The translations under genes were made by a program, and so were the position numbers. Positions 9,811 through 19,802 of a stretch of DNA of 64,000 bases are shown in pieces. This DNA comes from Verrucomicrobiales bacterium. GTDB taxonomy: Bacteria > Verrucomicrobiota > Verrucomicrobiia > Verrucomicrobiales > DEV007. Where the stretch lies: assembly GCA_028033615.1 (NCBI GenBank), contig JAOFDG010000001.1:22436-86435 (forward strand), read 5' to 3'. The first letter of the stretch is position 1. Each line of letters begins with the position of its first letter. Below the pieces are notes generated by a model, which was given only the letters and a program-made list of their open reading frames with translations, did no database searches and was not told where the DNA came from.

Positions 9811-12732
9811 TTATTCGATGTAAATAAATTCGTTTGAACTCATCAATGCTCCACAGTAATTCGTGAGAGCTTTTTCTTTATTGCCAGAGTAGCTATCTGT
9901 TTGAGCTTTAAGAAAATTAATACCGGTCTGAAGTTCAATCCTCGTTGGTTTCCTTCCAAAGGCAATTCTGTATCCAAGAGTTACAGGATCATCCGAATTT
10001 TTTAACCTAGCGGCAAATGCGACAGCCATTCTCCTAATGTTTGGATCATTTATAAAGCTTAATGCTTGAGATGGTGTTGTTGTCACTGACCTTTTACCCA
10101 TACTTGACAAAGAGTCAGGCCAATCAAATAATTGCATGATTGGTACAAGTTTACTTCTTTTAATGAAAAAATAAATACTCCGCCTGTTCATGCTTTCTTT
10201 TAGAGTGCCTGGACCGTACATAGTTTCATCTAGAAGGCCAGATACTACTAGAGCATTATCTCGAATGGCTTCGGCCTCGAGCCTTCTTGGCTCTCTGGGT
10301 GACTGATATGCTTTACTTTCAAGAATCAGACGATGAATGTGTTTCAGACTCCAACCATTTTCAATGAGCTCTAAAGCTAACCAATCTAGCAGTTCAGGGT
10401 GGTTAGGTTTTTCTCCCTGGAAACCGAAATCGTTCGGAGTTGAAACAATTCCTATGCCAAAGTAGTGCTGCCAAATACGGTTTACGATAACCCTAGCAAG
10501 TAAGTGCCCTGCGCCATTATTTACATCAGTAATCCACTCTGCAATTGCAGTCCTACCTTTAGACTTTATTTCTGTCCCCCTACTCAAAACTTGGAGAAAT
10601 CCTAATGAAGCGACTTCACCTTTTTGTCTAACATCACCACGATTTAAGAAATAAGTTTGTTTATAGAAATCTGGAATACTTCCACTACTAGTGTGGTGTC
10701 GCATCGGTTTGACTTTATTTCCACTCGAGCAAATCATAACTTTAGCAATCTCCTTCTTTTGCTTTGATTCGAGTTCTTTTAATTCGGAAGTTAGTTTATT
10801 CCAATGACCGTCAAGAGTCTTATAAAGAGTTAGTATTTTTTCTATATTTGATTTATCGAATTTTCCACTATTTGAAGTAATGGCATCTTGAATTTCCTTA
10901 ACTATTTTTTCTGGACCAGAATTTAGATTCTTAATTGAAAGAGTTGAGGCTTCTTTATCGGTAACCGAAATCCTAAACCTCCCAATGTTATGTTTGTGAT
11001 TGTTATTGAAATGGAGTTTGATTTCTAACTGATCTCCTTTTTTGGAATTTGAATCATTGCTAATATCAAACATTGCAGAGTGGTCTTTTCCAAATTTAGG
11101 GTCTAGCGCCCAGGCAGATTTCGGATTGTCATCAATGGCTGCCGAAATCGGTAGATTTGTTTGCTCAAAAGTCGCTCTTGGATTGATGAGTTTAAGTGTT
11201 TTGCCATCTGCTGTTATTTTAAAGTCACTCAGAGCTATGTTACCGTTACTGGCTCTTCCGGGGCCTCCTTTTACCATTGAATCGTCTTTCAATGCTTCAA
11301 TTAGAATAGCACTTATCTTCTCTAGTGAATTTTTGGCAGTAAATGTATAAGTATCAAAATTTGCATTATTACCTGTCACTAAATAAGAACCATCATCCTG
11401 TTTTAAAAACTTAGCCCCGCCTTTAGATTTAATTTGCTCAGGAACTAAAATTGACCATGGACTTTTAGCCTTTGTGATTAAGTTATCTTTTTTTAGATTT
11501 GAATGCCATTTTTCAAATGATTTTTTAAGATCATTTGTTTCATAGTTTTTTAATTTTGATCTGACATCGTTAACTTTTTTTCTAAGACTTTCATTATCTT
11601 TTGGATTCATTGACGCCAAATCAATATCCACATCGCTCCTTACAGTCGTAGTGAATGCCGAAAGCATGTTATAATAATCTGCTGTAGGAATTGGATCATA
11701 TTTATGATCATGACAGCGAGCACAAGCAATTGTGGTTGCTAACATTGCGGTGCCCATTGTTCCAAGCATGTCATCCATAGCATCGTATCGTATTCTCTCA
11801 GCTTCACTGATGGTAATTTGGGTTGGAAACACTCCCGCCCCCAAAAACCCTGTGGCCATCATTGCCATCGGGTCATCAGGAGCTAACTCATCTCCAGCTA
11901 TTTGCCATTTTGTGAATTCATTATATGGCATGTCGGAGTTAAAGGAACGAATAACAAAGTCCCTATAATGGAATGCAAATTTGCGGTCATAATCTTGCTC
12001 GAAACCGTGACTCTCACCGAATCTCGCTACGTCTAACCAGTGCCGTGCCCACTTTTCTCCAAACTTTGGATTTGATAACAAACCATCAATAAGTGCTTTA
12101 TAATTTTTACTGGAATAATTATTTACAAAATCATCAAGATTATCTGGGTCAGGAGGTAAGCCGATCAGATCAAAATGAAGGCGCCTTCCCAAGACTCTGG
12201 GTGTGGCCACTTCTTTAGATTTAATAAAATCATCAAGATTATTTTTATTTCCAAAACTCGTCTTGATAGGAGAGTATGCCCAGTAAGATCGATCTTCATC
12301 AGTCACTTTCATGGGAGCCTTTTCGCCGTTAGACCTTTCAACAAGTGGGCTGTCATATGCAGCTCCTAAATCTATCCATTTTTCAATTAATTTAATAGAT
12401 GACTCTTGCATCTTATCTTCTTTAGGTGGCATGAAGGGTTCTTCACTGTGCCTAAGATAGTTAATGAGTGGACTCTCTTTGGCGTTGCCAGGAATTACGG
12501 CAATACCCTGATCTCCACCTGCAATTAATCCTTGTCGACTACTAAGATCGAAAGAGGACTTTGTCTTATCGCCTCCATGGCATTTTAAGCATTGGCTATC
12601 GAAAAGAGTTTTTATTTCATTTCTGAATAGCTCTTTGCTCATTGTCATGTTTTTCGCATGGTCGTTTTGATTTCCATGTACGTTCAGACAAAGAGAAAGT
12701 AGAAAAAATATCTTTAAGTAAGATTCTTTCAT
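9811..12732 (-). CDS. PSD1 / DUF1549-DUF1553 protein with cytochrome c-like haem site
   Basis: A large secreted protein of 973 residues. It has a signal peptide, then a cytochrome c-type motif CLKCHGG at about 48-54 (CxxCH) and the PSC1-like stretch FDLSSRQGLIAGGD. A DUF1549 block (GRRLHFDLIGLPPDPDNLDD, WARHWLDVARFGES) and a C-terminal DUF1553 block (LARVIVNRIWQHYFGIGIV, TPNDFGFQGEKPNHPELLDW) follow. A second CARCHDHKYDP motif is present. The architecture matches the full-length Planctomycete/Verrucomicrobia family. It heads a tight pair with the DUF1501 gene. The function of the family is unknown. Confidence 0.95.
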   Translation of the reverse strand: MKESYLKIFFLLSLCLNVHGNQNDHAKNMTMSKELFRNEIKTLFDSQCLKCHGGDKTKSSFDLSSRQGLIAGGDQGIAVIPGNAKESPLINYLRHSEEPFMPPKEDKMQESSIKLIEKWIDLGAAYDSPLVERSNGEKAPMKVTDEDRSYWAYSPIKTSFGNKNNLDDFIKSKEVATPRVLGRRLHFDLIGLPPDPDNLDDFVNNYSSKNYKALIDGLLSNPKFGEKWARHWLDVARFGESHGFEQDYDRKFAFHYRDFVIRSFNSDMPYNEFTKWQIAGDELAPDDPMAMMATGFLGAGVFPTQITISEAERIRYDAMDDMLGTMGTAMLATTIACARCHDHKYDPIPTADYYNMLSAFTTTVRSDVDIDLASMNPKDNESLRKKVNDVRSKLKNYETNDLKKSFEKWHSNLKKDNLITKAKSPWSILVPEQIKSKGGAKFLKQDDGSYLVTGNNANFDTYTFTAKNSLEKISAILIEALKDDSMVKGGPGRASNGNIALSDFKITADGKTLKLINPRATFEQTNLPISAAIDDNPKSAWALDPKFGKDHSAMFDISNDSNSKKGDQLEIKLHFNNNHKHNIGRFRISVTDKEASTLSIKNLNSGPEKIVKEIQDAITSNSGKFDKSNIEKILTLYKTLDGHWNKLTSELKELESKQKKEIAKVMICSSGNKVKPMRHHTSSGSIPDFYKQTYFLNRGDVRQKGEVASLGFLQVLSRGTEIKSKGRTAIAEWITDVNNGAGHLLARVIVNRIWQHYFGIGIVSTPNDFGFQGEKPNHPELLDWLALELIENGWSLKHIHRLILESKAYQSPREPRRLEAEAIRDNALVVSGLLDETMYGPGTLKESMNRRSIYFFIKRSKLVPIMQLFDWPDSLSSMGKRSVTTTPSQALSFINDPNIRRMAVAFAARLKNSDDPVTLGYRIAFGRKPTRIELQTGINFLKAQTDSYSGNKEKALTNYCGALMSSNEFIYIE

Positions 12733-12800
12733 TTAGCGGTTAATTGAATATTGAATGTCTTAAGGCAGTTTGGTCAAGAAAAGTATCTACTAGAAGTTAG

Positions 12801-14006
12801 TTATTGCCTTATCAGGCTCATTTTGCTTTTCTCAACCTTAAGAGCGCGAGAATCTTTTGCTAATTCATCAAACTCTTGAGATTTTATTCTAACACTAATA
12901 ATATAGGGCTCTTCCCCTTTTTCCCAATGACCATAAGTTGTCGTAAGAATGGTTCCGTCTCTTAGCAATTCAACTCCCGGATATGTAGTATCCCAACCTT
13001 TTTTGTTATCCGCCACTTTAATGACGTACTGACCAGAGTTTCCTTCAATTATATCGTCATATGTTCCAACCCATGCAGCCCAGTCGCCCTCATGAGGGAT
13101 CGGACTCTTATCAACTCCTAATTTTGAGCCTATCGCGGTCTTGCAACGAAAAGAAATAAAAAGCCTTCCATCTGGAAGGTATTTTGCGGTGTGTCTATCT
13201 CCAGTTAACGTTATGGGTAATTCTTTCGGCTTCGACCAAGTCTTTCCTTCATCATTAGATAATATGAGATACGAATTTTTTTGTCTCGAATTCTCTCTTA
13301 GGAGAACACATAGTTGCCGTTTATCTGGAGATCTGATTGCACCTGGTTCGCAGAGGTGAATAAAACTTGAGGAAAAAATTTCTTTGGGGTTTTGCCATGT
13401 CATTCCTCCATCAGTTGATAATGAGCTGTACAAAGTAAACATTACAGGATTTTGTTTTTTTGAACCCTCCGCAATGAACCTTCCATCGTCATGGAAAAGG
13501 GCTCGGTAATGCCCAGGATTTTTTAAGTCTTTAATCATTGTTCCCATAGCCACTATGCCGCCAAAGTCCCCGATAGGATTAAGTTCTGACCATGTCTTAC
13601 CATTGTTTTCACTGGTAGCCATTCTAATTGGGTATAGCCCTGAAAACATGACAATCCTTTCTTTTCCCTTTTGATCTTTAACTTGGAATAGTGTGGGAAC
13701 CTCTTTTGAGCTGGTCCAATTATTTGGTGTTTCTAAGCGTTCGCTCCAGCTCTTGCCTCCATCATCACTTTTCTTGTAAACAATAGCCCCTTTACCATGT
13801 CCTTTTGGGTATACGCAAAGGACCGTTTTTCCATCATTTAATAGAGTCGTTGTTGGATGACCTAAATATTGACCCTTTTCTTTGTCGACAATGATCTGAC
13901 GATCCAAGTCTTTTGAAATATCAATGAATCGAATTTCTTTAGCCCATGCTTTTGGGGTAGAGATTAAAATAATTATTTGGATAAAAAAAGAGAGGGAGAG
14001 TTTCAT
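12801..14006 (-). CDS. Secreted sialidase/BNR-repeat family protein
   Basis: A 401-residue protein with a signal peptide (SLSFFIQIIILISTPKAWA) and four visible Asp boxes: SDDGGKSW, SENNGKTW, STDGGMTW and SNDEGKTW. This is the six-bladed sialidase/neuraminidase-like fold. The arginine triad cannot be assigned with confidence by eye, so true sialidase activity is unproven; many marine members are uncharacterised exo-glycosidases. It precedes the PSD1 and DUF1501 genes on the same strand with a 68-bp gap, so a three-gene unit is plausible. Confidence 0.85.
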   Translation of the reverse strand: MKLSLSFFIQIIILISTPKAWAKEIRFIDISKDLDRQIIVDKEKGQYLGHPTTTLLNDGKTVLCVYPKGHGKGAIVYKKSDDGGKSWSERLETPNNWTSSKEVPTLFQVKDQKGKERIVMFSGLYPIRMATSENNGKTWSELNPIGDFGGIVAMGTMIKDLKNPGHYRALFHDDGRFIAEGSKKQNPVMFTLYSSLSTDGGMTWQNPKEIFSSSFIHLCEPGAIRSPDKRQLCVLLRENSRQKNSYLILSNDEGKTWSKPKELPITLTGDRHTAKYLPDGRLFISFRCKTAIGSKLGVDKSPIPHEGDWAAWVGTYDDIIEGNSGQYVIKVADNKKGWDTTYPGVELLRDGTILTTTYGHWEKGEEPYIISVRIKSQEFDELAKDSRALKVEKSKMSLIRQ

Positions 14007-14240
14007 AACGAGGTTTAAAGAGAGACAAAATGACTCTTTATTGAGATTCTAAATATACTTAAATGGAACATTATGACCCTATAAGATGCTTTAATTGAAT
14101 CGAAATATATATCATAACTTCTTTATTATAAACGTTTAGCATGTTACTTATCACTAATTGGCATAGATATAGCTGTACTATAACAGTACATTTTAAAAAT
14201 AAACAATTAACTAATAAAAACAATAAAGGAGAAATATAAT

Positions 14241-14696
14241 ATGAGAAGTCTAATTAAATGGAGCCCAATAAGTGAATTTCATGACGTTACCAACCAATTA
14301 TCTAATTTAATGAACTTTGGTCAGAGACCATATTTAAATGATGATGGCCAGGTTAATGAGGAATTAGATTGGACCCCAGCAGTTAACGTTACAGAAAATG
14401 ATTTAAGATATAAAATTGATCTAGAAGTTCCAGGAGTAAAAAAAGAAGACATTCAAGTGGGTGTAGAAAATGGTAAAATTACTATTACTGGTGAGCGGAA
14501 ATCGGAGAAAGAAGTCAAAAATGAAAAAATTCACCGAACGGAGTTCTCAGTTGGTAAATTTTCACGATCCTTCAAAGTTCCTCAGGATGCTGAATCTAGC
14601 GCTATAGCCGCCAAGTTCGAGAATGGAATCCTTGGAGTTTCACTACCAAAAGTTGAATCTTCAAAGCCCAGAAAGGTGCAAATTGAGGTGAGTTAG
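14241..14696 (+). CDS. Small heat shock protein, Hsp20/alpha-crystallin family
   Basis: A 151-residue ATP-independent holdase chaperone. The alpha-crystallin domain spans about 45-145: WTPAVNVTENDLRYKIDLEV, PGVKKEDIQVGVENGKITI and the GERK segment. The conserved I/V-x-I/V-type tail reads VQIEV. A purine-rich Shine-Dalgarno (AAAGGAG) precedes the ATG. The 234 bp upstream are AT-rich; I saw neither a CIRCE element nor a clear heat-shock sigma promoter. A strong hairpin terminator follows, so the gene is probably monocistronic. Confidence 0.95.
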   Translation: MRSLIKWSPISEFHDVTNQLSNLMNFGQRPYLNDDGQVNEELDWTPAVNVTENDLRYKIDLEVPGVKKEDIQVGVENGKITITGERKSEKEVKNEKIHRTEFSVGKFSRSFKVPQDAESSAIAAKFENGILGVSLPKVESSKPRKVQIEVS

Positions 14697-14738
14697 TGAT
14701 TAAAGTATCAATTCTTCTGAGTTGATAATAGCTGAGTG

Positions 14739-14776
14739 CCCGTGTTCGGATATTGATTTTCGAGCACGGGTTTTTT
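14739..14776 (+). terminator. Rho-independent terminator after hsp20
   Basis: CCCGTGTTCG pairs with CGAGCACGGG (one internal mismatch) around a 12-nt loop and is followed directly by TTTTTT. It lies about 40 bp after the hsp20 stop and about 80 bp before the ABC transporter ATPase, separating the two units. Confidence 0.9.
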
Positions 14777-14855
14777 GTTTCAGGTAAACAGATTTTTTTT
14801 TTGATGCTTGTTCTTACCAAATACTGGCACTTAATTTCATTTAAAGAGAATCATA

Positions 14856-15737
14856 ATGTCGAAAGACCTGCCCACAGCCGTACAAATTAAAAACCTTACA
14901 AAAATCTTTCCTCTTCCTTTCAGGAAAGAAAAGGTAGTGGCAGTCGATAATTTGTCTCTGTCGGTAAAGCCTGGGGAAGTTTATGGATTAATTGGCCCTA
15001 ATGGATCCGGGAAAAGTACAACGATGAAAGTGCTTCTTGGGCTGATATCTGCTACTTCCGGAAGCTCCACTGTCTTTGGTATGAGTAGTACTGAAACAGC
15101 TAGTCGTGGTTCAGTTGGGTTTCTTCCTGAAAACCCTTACTTCTATAAGTATCTTACGGGAGCCGAGACGATAGCCTTTTATGGAAAGCTTTGTGGGCTT
15201 AAGCGAAAAGCCATCAAAGAGAGAACATCTGAATTATTAAACTTGGTTGAACTCGAAGGCGCGAGGGATCGAAGGCTCGCTGGATACTCTAAAGGAATGT
15301 TACAAAGAATCGGTTTGGCCCAAGCTCTGGTTGGCAGACCTAAGCTGGTTGTGCTAGATGAGCCGACTGCAGGAGTTGATCCAGCGGGATCAAGAAAGAT
15401 TCGAGACCTAATCATGCAACTGAAAGAACAAGGAATTACTGTAATACTTTCATCTCATCTTTTAGAGCAAGTTCAGGAAGTTTGTGACAGGGTGGGAATT
15501 ATTTTTGAAGGTAAGCTGGTTCGTGAAGGAAGCTTGAAAAAGTTAATTGAAATTGAGGATCAGACTGAGATCGTTTTGGAAAATGCCGGATCTGATTTAT
15601 TGAAAAAAATTTCCGATCTAGTTAATCAGGAAAGTGGTGTAAATTTAGTTAGATCGGGTCGACCTAGAACGACCTTAGAAACCCTCTTTTTGAAGGAGAC
15701 AGGAGGAGATTCAAAAGATGCTAGAAATGATTCATGA
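14856..15737 (+). CDS. ABC-2 type transporter, ATP-binding subunit
   Basis: A 293-residue ATPase with Walker A GPNGSGKST, signature YSKGMLQRIGLAQAL, Walker B VVLDEPTAGVDP and the H-loop ILSSHLLEQV. It is the CcmA/NatA-like class that works with ABC-2 permeases. It overlaps the permease gene by 4 bp (ATGA), so the two subunits are translationally coupled. The substrate cannot be read from the sequence. Confidence 0.95.
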   Translation: MSKDLPTAVQIKNLTKIFPLPFRKEKVVAVDNLSLSVKPGEVYGLIGPNGSGKSTTMKVLLGLISATSGSSTVFGMSSTETASRGSVGFLPENPYFYKYLTGAETIAFYGKLCGLKRKAIKERTSELLNLVELEGARDRRLAGYSKGMLQRIGLAQALVGRPKLVVLDEPTAGVDPAGSRKIRDLIMQLKEQGITVILSSHLLEQVQEVCDRVGIIFEGKLVREGSLKKLIEIEDQTEIVLENAGSDLLKKISDLVNQESGVNLVRSGRPRTTLETLFLKETGGDSKDARNDS

Positions 15738-16660
15738 CAGTTGAAAATAACAAATCAATTGATAACGAGCTGAATTCAAAGTTTAAACTTTTTTCACTCT
15801 CACGTGTCATGGCTATTGCTATGAATACTTTCACCCAACTGGTTCGGATGAAAGTATTTTACTTTCTGTTGATCTTTAGTGTTTTAATTATTGGGGCAAA
15901 TGTATTGTTCCTCAATTTCACTTTTGAGCAGGAGCTTAAGATCCTTCAGGATGTTTCATTTGGGGCAATGACTCTTTTCGCTAGTATTTTTTCTATCGTT
16001 GGAACGGCTTTACTAATTCCTAAGGATATAGAAGATAGAACTCTTTATAGTATTCTTACAAAGCCAGTACCTAGGTTTGAGTATTTAGTTGGCAAGCTTC
16101 TTGGTATTTTGTTTCTTGTCGCAGTCAGTCTGCTCTTGATGTCGATTCTTTTCTTTGCCGTTTTGTTTGTTAGGCAGCACGGAATCCTTGCAGAAGAGAT
16201 CAATCAAATGCGTGGCCAGCCCTCTCAAGAACAAATATCTTCATTAAGAGAGGATATTTTTGCTCAAGGTTTGAGACTCGAACTTATCAATGGTGTCGTT
16301 GCGGTTTTTCTAAAAGCCGCTGTGGCTGCTGCTATAGCTCTTGTTGTTTCCACCTTTGCAAGCTCTACCTTGTTTACCATCATCGTAAGTTTAGTCATCT
16401 ATTTTATAGGACACGCCCAGTCCATGGCCCTTGATTATTATTTTCCAGAAGGTGATATGCATGGGGCGTTACAAAGATTCATTGCTGGGATTGTTGCAAT
16501 TATTTTTCCAAACTTGCAGATCTTTAATGTTGTTGATGGTATTGTCAGTGGGCAATCTGTCCCAATGAGTCTGATGTTTCGTCTAACTGGTTTGACGGGT
16601 TTTTATCTTTTTATCTATAGTTTTGTAAGTTGGGTAATTTTCGCTAAAAAAGAGCTTTGA
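15734..16660 (+). CDS. ABC-2 type transporter permease
   Basis: A 308-residue membrane subunit with about six helices. The segment LIPKDIEDRTLYSILTKPVP is the ABC-2 hallmark following the first two helices (about 35-55 and 75-95). It contains a soluble insertion at about 135-175 (RQHGILAEEINQMRG...). It overlaps the ATPase gene by 4 bp upstream and the next ORF's TTG start by a few bases, so three genes form one operon. The substrate is unknown. Confidence 0.92.
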   Translation: MTVENNKSIDNELNSKFKLFSLSRVMAIAMNTFTQLVRMKVFYFLLIFSVLIIGANVLFLNFTFEQELKILQDVSFGAMTLFASIFSIVGTALLIPKDIEDRTLYSILTKPVPRFEYLVGKLLGILFLVAVSLLLMSILFFAVLFVRQHGILAEEINQMRGQPSQEQISSLREDIFAQGLRLELINGVVAVFLKAAVAAAIALVVSTFASSTLFTIIVSLVIYFIGHAQSMALDYYFPEGDMHGALQRFIAGIVAIIFPNLQIFNVVDGIVSGQSVPMSLMFRLTGLTGFYLFIYSFVSWVIFAKKEL

Positions 16661-17799
16661 TTATTGTAATAAAATCAAAATTATTTTCCTGTGGCCGGAT
16701 TTTGATGATCCTTGCCATATTGGTAGTTTTTGGATTTTTGAGAATACCCTTCGAATCTCAAACTGAACAAAAATTAAAGGATCTAGGATTTCGGGATTGG
16801 GTTCCTAACATGTCGGCTAGGGAGCAACTCACACAAGCAAGTTTTATTGGTGCAATAGGTGGATTTCGTTCACTGGTTGCAAGTATTTATGATTTACGTG
16901 CTCATGAAGCATTTCGAGATAAGGATTGGGGTTCTGTGGAACGGTTCCGCAAAGTGACGACTTCGCTACAGCCTCGTTTTGCAAAGCATTGGGATTTAGC
17001 GGCTTGGGATATGGCATGGAATGCATATGCTTATTATCGTAGCAAATCTGAATTTTCTAAAGATGACTTAGAGCTATGGCGAATAGAAAAAATGATTATG
17101 CCAAGTTATCTTGAGAAGGGGTTAAGTTTTGCAAAGGAGGGAGCGAAGTGGACTCCAGAGAGCTATAGACTGCCGATGGTCATAGGTGATATCTATTCTC
17201 AAAAATATAACAATCCAAAACTTGCTTCTGAATGGTATTTTAAATCATCTCAAGCCAAAGATGCGCCAACTTACATTTATAGGGCTTATGCAACTCAGCT
17301 TGCTAAGTGCATTGGTATGGAAGAAGAAGCTTACGAGGTCGTTTCAAATCTTTATAATGATGGAAAGCTTCGAACTTTGACGCTGCATAGAGATATGGAG
17401 AGACTTGAGGGGTACCTTGTAAATGAATTAGTTCAAGCCAAGAGCATTGATGAGCTTAAGGCAATGGTGAGAAAAGAAAAATCTAAATACATAATTCATG
17501 ATGCTATAGCTACTTATTATCTTGAAGAGGAGAATAATATTTCTTTAGCAATTAATGCATATAGAGAGCTTGTAAAAAATCCAAAAGCTCCTGATTTTTA
17601 TCGTAGAAAATTTGCTCTGCTAATTGCCAAAGATCCTGCTAATCAAGAACGAGCCTATAAGATTTTAAAAAAAATGTATTTGTCATCACCTCAAATTTTT
17701 AGAAGAGTTGATTTAATAGATCTAAAGAAACTTGAGTCTGAGCTTAATATCCCTACGAAGGAAAAACTGATAAAAAGTGAAGATTCGAACAAGCAGTAA
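16657..17799 (+). CDS. Membrane-anchored TPR-like protein of unknown function, in ABC exporter operon
   Basis: A 380-residue protein with one N-terminal hydrophobic helix (about 13-30, ILMILAILVVFGFLRI) and then a helical region with repeat-like spacing (YLEEENNISLAINAYRELV, AYKILKKMYLSSPQIF), resembling tetratricopeptide repeats. The start in the track is TTG at 16657, overlapping the permease stop (TTGA). This suggests coupling, but another start is possible because the next in-frame ATG (about 16705) would shorten the anchor. It is probably an accessory protein of the exporter; the function is not known. Confidence 0.65.
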   Translation: MIIVIKSKLFSCGRILMILAILVVFGFLRIPFESQTEQKLKDLGFRDWVPNMSAREQLTQASFIGAIGGFRSLVASIYDLRAHEAFRDKDWGSVERFRKVTTSLQPRFAKHWDLAAWDMAWNAYAYYRSKSEFSKDDLELWRIEKMIMPSYLEKGLSFAKEGAKWTPESYRLPMVIGDIYSQKYNNPKLASEWYFKSSQAKDAPTYIYRAYATQLAKCIGMEEEAYEVVSNLYNDGKLRTLTLHRDMERLEGYLVNELVQAKSIDELKAMVRKEKSKYIIHDAIATYYLEEENNISLAINAYRELVKNPKAPDFYRRKFALLIAKDPANQERAYKILKKMYLSSPQIFRRVDLIDLKKLESELNIPTKEKLIKSEDSNKQ

Positions 17800-17827
17800 T
17801 GTTCACTAATCTAACATCCGCCAACAA

Positions 17828-18550
17828 ATGAAGTTTGCAATTTTTGGTGATATTCATGCAAATCTTGAGGCTCTCAATGCTGTGTTGGAAGATGCAAAAA
17901 ATCACGATTGCACCCACTACGTTTGTATTGGAGACATAGTTGGATACAATGCAAATCCACGTGAGTGCTTGAATATTATTAGAAGCCTAGATTGTCCAGT
18001 CGTTAAAGGAAATCATGATGAAGTTGCATCTTCGGATTCAGAATTAGTGGGGCTAAATCCACTTGCTCAGCACTCCATGCAATGGACTAGAGATAATCTA
18101 GATTCTGAAGATAAGTTATACCTAAGAGAATTAAAATTATTACGGCAGGTCAGAGACTTTACTATCGTGCATGCTACCTTAGACTCGCCTGCCTCTTGGG
18201 GATATGTAACGACGAAGTTTGATGCATTAGAAAGCTTAGGTTACCAATACACTCCTGTTTGTTTTTTTGGACATACTCATGTTCCAGCTTTTTACGTCAA
18301 GTCCTTACGTATTGAAGAGTATACCGGAAAGTCACTAGAAATAGAGCCAGGAAAAAAATATCAAATAAATGTTGGTAGCGTCGGACAGCCTCGAGATGGA
18401 GACCCAAGATCGTCATATTGTATTTATGACTTAGGAGCTCAGCGAGTCATTAATAGGCGTATTGAATATGATATCAAAAGAACCCAAGAAAAAATCTTCG
18501 ATGAAGGCCTGCCTAAACAGCTTGCAGAACGTTTGAGTGAGGGCAAATAA
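17828..18550 (+). CDS. Metallophosphoesterase (YfcE/MJ0936-like)
   Basis: A 240-residue calcineurin-like phosphoesterase. The metal-ligand motifs are in order: GDIHAN near the N-terminus, GDIVGYNANPRECL, KGNHDEV, and FGHTHVPAFY towards the C-terminus, with NVGSVGQPRDGDPR. Proteins of this group are cytoplasmic phosphodiesterases or phosphatases of varied substrate. It follows the exporter operon by about 28 bp and may be co-transcribed with it. It ends one base before the convergent beta-lactamase-like gene. Confidence 0.92.
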   Translation: MKFAIFGDIHANLEALNAVLEDAKNHDCTHYVCIGDIVGYNANPRECLNIIRSLDCPVVKGNHDEVASSDSELVGLNPLAQHSMQWTRDNLDSEDKLYLRELKLLRQVRDFTIVHATLDSPASWGYVTTKFDALESLGYQYTPVCFFGHTHVPAFYVKSLRIEEYTGKSLEIEPGKKYQINVGSVGQPRDGDPRSSYCIYDLGAQRVINRRIEYDIKRTQEKIFDEGLPKQLAERLSEGK

Positions 18551-19705
18551 TTACTTAGACTTTAAACCAAATGCCTTAGCTGACAGGTTTCCAAGCTCGT
18601 GTTGTATCGACTTGATAGAACGTCGTTCTATTGGGTGATTGCGATTACTAAAAAGAATAACAAAGCTCTTCGTGTTTGGGTGAATCCAAACAGATCCTCC
18701 TGTCCAACCAGTATGACCAAAAGATTTCATTTTTGGGAAAATATCACCTCTGGCACCAGAATATTTTGAATCAATGTCCCAGCCAAGACCTCTACTCACT
18801 TTGTGTTTAGTAATTGACGTGTGGTTTCTTGTCATCAGCTCAATGCTTTGCTTATTCAATATCCTAACATTTCCAATTTTTCCGTCATTTACGATCATCC
18901 TGCAGAACTTTGCTAGATCATTAGTTGTAGTAAAAAGCCCAGCATGTCCTGCGATTCCTCCCATTGCTCTCGCTGAAGGATCATGAACAACGCCATGAAT
19001 CAATAGTCCCTTTTCTTTAGTGGTGGGTGAAATTCTATCGATTAATTTTCGATTTGGTAAGAAGCATGTATCTTTCATTTTTAGAGGGTAAAAAATTTCT
19101 TTTTCAGAGAATTTTTTCAAGGACAGGCCTGAAACCCGGTTTACGATCTCCCCAAGTAAAATAAAATTAACATCACTGTATCTGAATTTTTGACCTGGAT
19201 TATCAATAACGTTTACCGAGTAGCAAAGGTCGATGGCTTTGTCGTAACCTTCCCACTCTGGTTTTCTAGGTAGGACTGGAGGCAGTCCTGATGTATGCGT
19301 TAGTAATTGCTTTATTGTTATTCTTTTCTTTTGGGTTCCTTCAAATTGAGGCAGATGCTTTATGACTTTATCATTAATTGATATCTTGCCTTGGTCAATT
19401 AACACCATAATTGATGGAGCTGTCGCCATCACTTTAGTTAGGGATGCGGCATCAAAAATAGTATCATTTGTCATCTTTTTAATGGCAGGAGTAATACACT
19501 TATTTCCATAAGACTTATGATATGATTTCCCTTCCTTTTCTATCCATAGGACTGCACCAGGAATTTTTGACTGTGATATTGAATTATTAAGTAGTGAATC
19601 AATGGCTACAGTAATTTCTTTTGAAGCTGGTAGTGCTTGCTTAGAAAAACTAGTTATTACTAAAGTAGAAAGTAGAAAATTGATGGTGGTGATCTTCTTA
19701 ATCAT
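18551..19705 (-). CDS. Serine hydrolase, class C beta-lactamase/penicillin-binding family
   Basis: A 384-residue protein with a signal peptide (INFLLSTLVITSFSKQALP). The family triad is visible as SLTK (Ser88, Lys91), YSDVN (Tyr176) and a C-terminal HTGWTGG. The family includes esterases, D-aminopeptidases and DD-peptidases, and chromosomal single-copy members are usually not resistance determinants. A periplasmic or surface location is expected. It lies convergent to the phosphoesterase gene. Confidence 0.9.
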   Translation of the reverse strand: MIKKITTINFLLSTLVITSFSKQALPASKEITVAIDSLLNNSISQSKIPGAVLWIEKEGKSYHKSYGNKCITPAIKKMTNDTIFDAASLTKVMATAPSIMVLIDQGKISINDKVIKHLPQFEGTQKKRITIKQLLTHTSGLPPVLPRKPEWEGYDKAIDLCYSVNVIDNPGQKFRYSDVNFILLGEIVNRVSGLSLKKFSEKEIFYPLKMKDTCFLPNRKLIDRISPTTKEKGLLIHGVVHDPSARAMGGIAGHAGLFTTTNDLAKFCRMIVNDGKIGNVRILNKQSIELMTRNHTSITKHKVSRGLGWDIDSKYSGARGDIFPKMKSFGHTGWTGGSVWIHPNTKSFVILFSNRNHPIERRSIKSIQHELGNLSAKAFGLKSK

Positions 19706-19724
19706 TTGTCTATGTTACAAAAAT

Positions 19725-19755
19725 AAAGGTCCTCATTTTGTCAATGAGGACCTTT
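19725..19755 (-). terminator. Hairpin terminator, likely serving the lipoprotein gene
   Basis: A perfect 13-bp inverted repeat (AAAGGTCCTCATT / AATGAGGACCTTT) with a 5-nt loop. On the minus strand it is followed by ATTTTTGT. It lies about 50 bp beyond the stop of the lipoprotein gene and upstream of the serine hydrolase start; its symmetry would let it work in both directions. Confidence 0.85.
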
Positions 19756-19802
19756 GTTTAAAATGAAATGATGAAATTAATTTATAGTTTAATTTTTTAA
19801 TA

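Noticed and set aside
14007-14240. CIRCE or heat-shock sigma promoter upstream of hsp20
   Set aside because: No TTAGCACTC/GAGTGCTAA pair and no convincing sigma-32-type -35/-10 were found.
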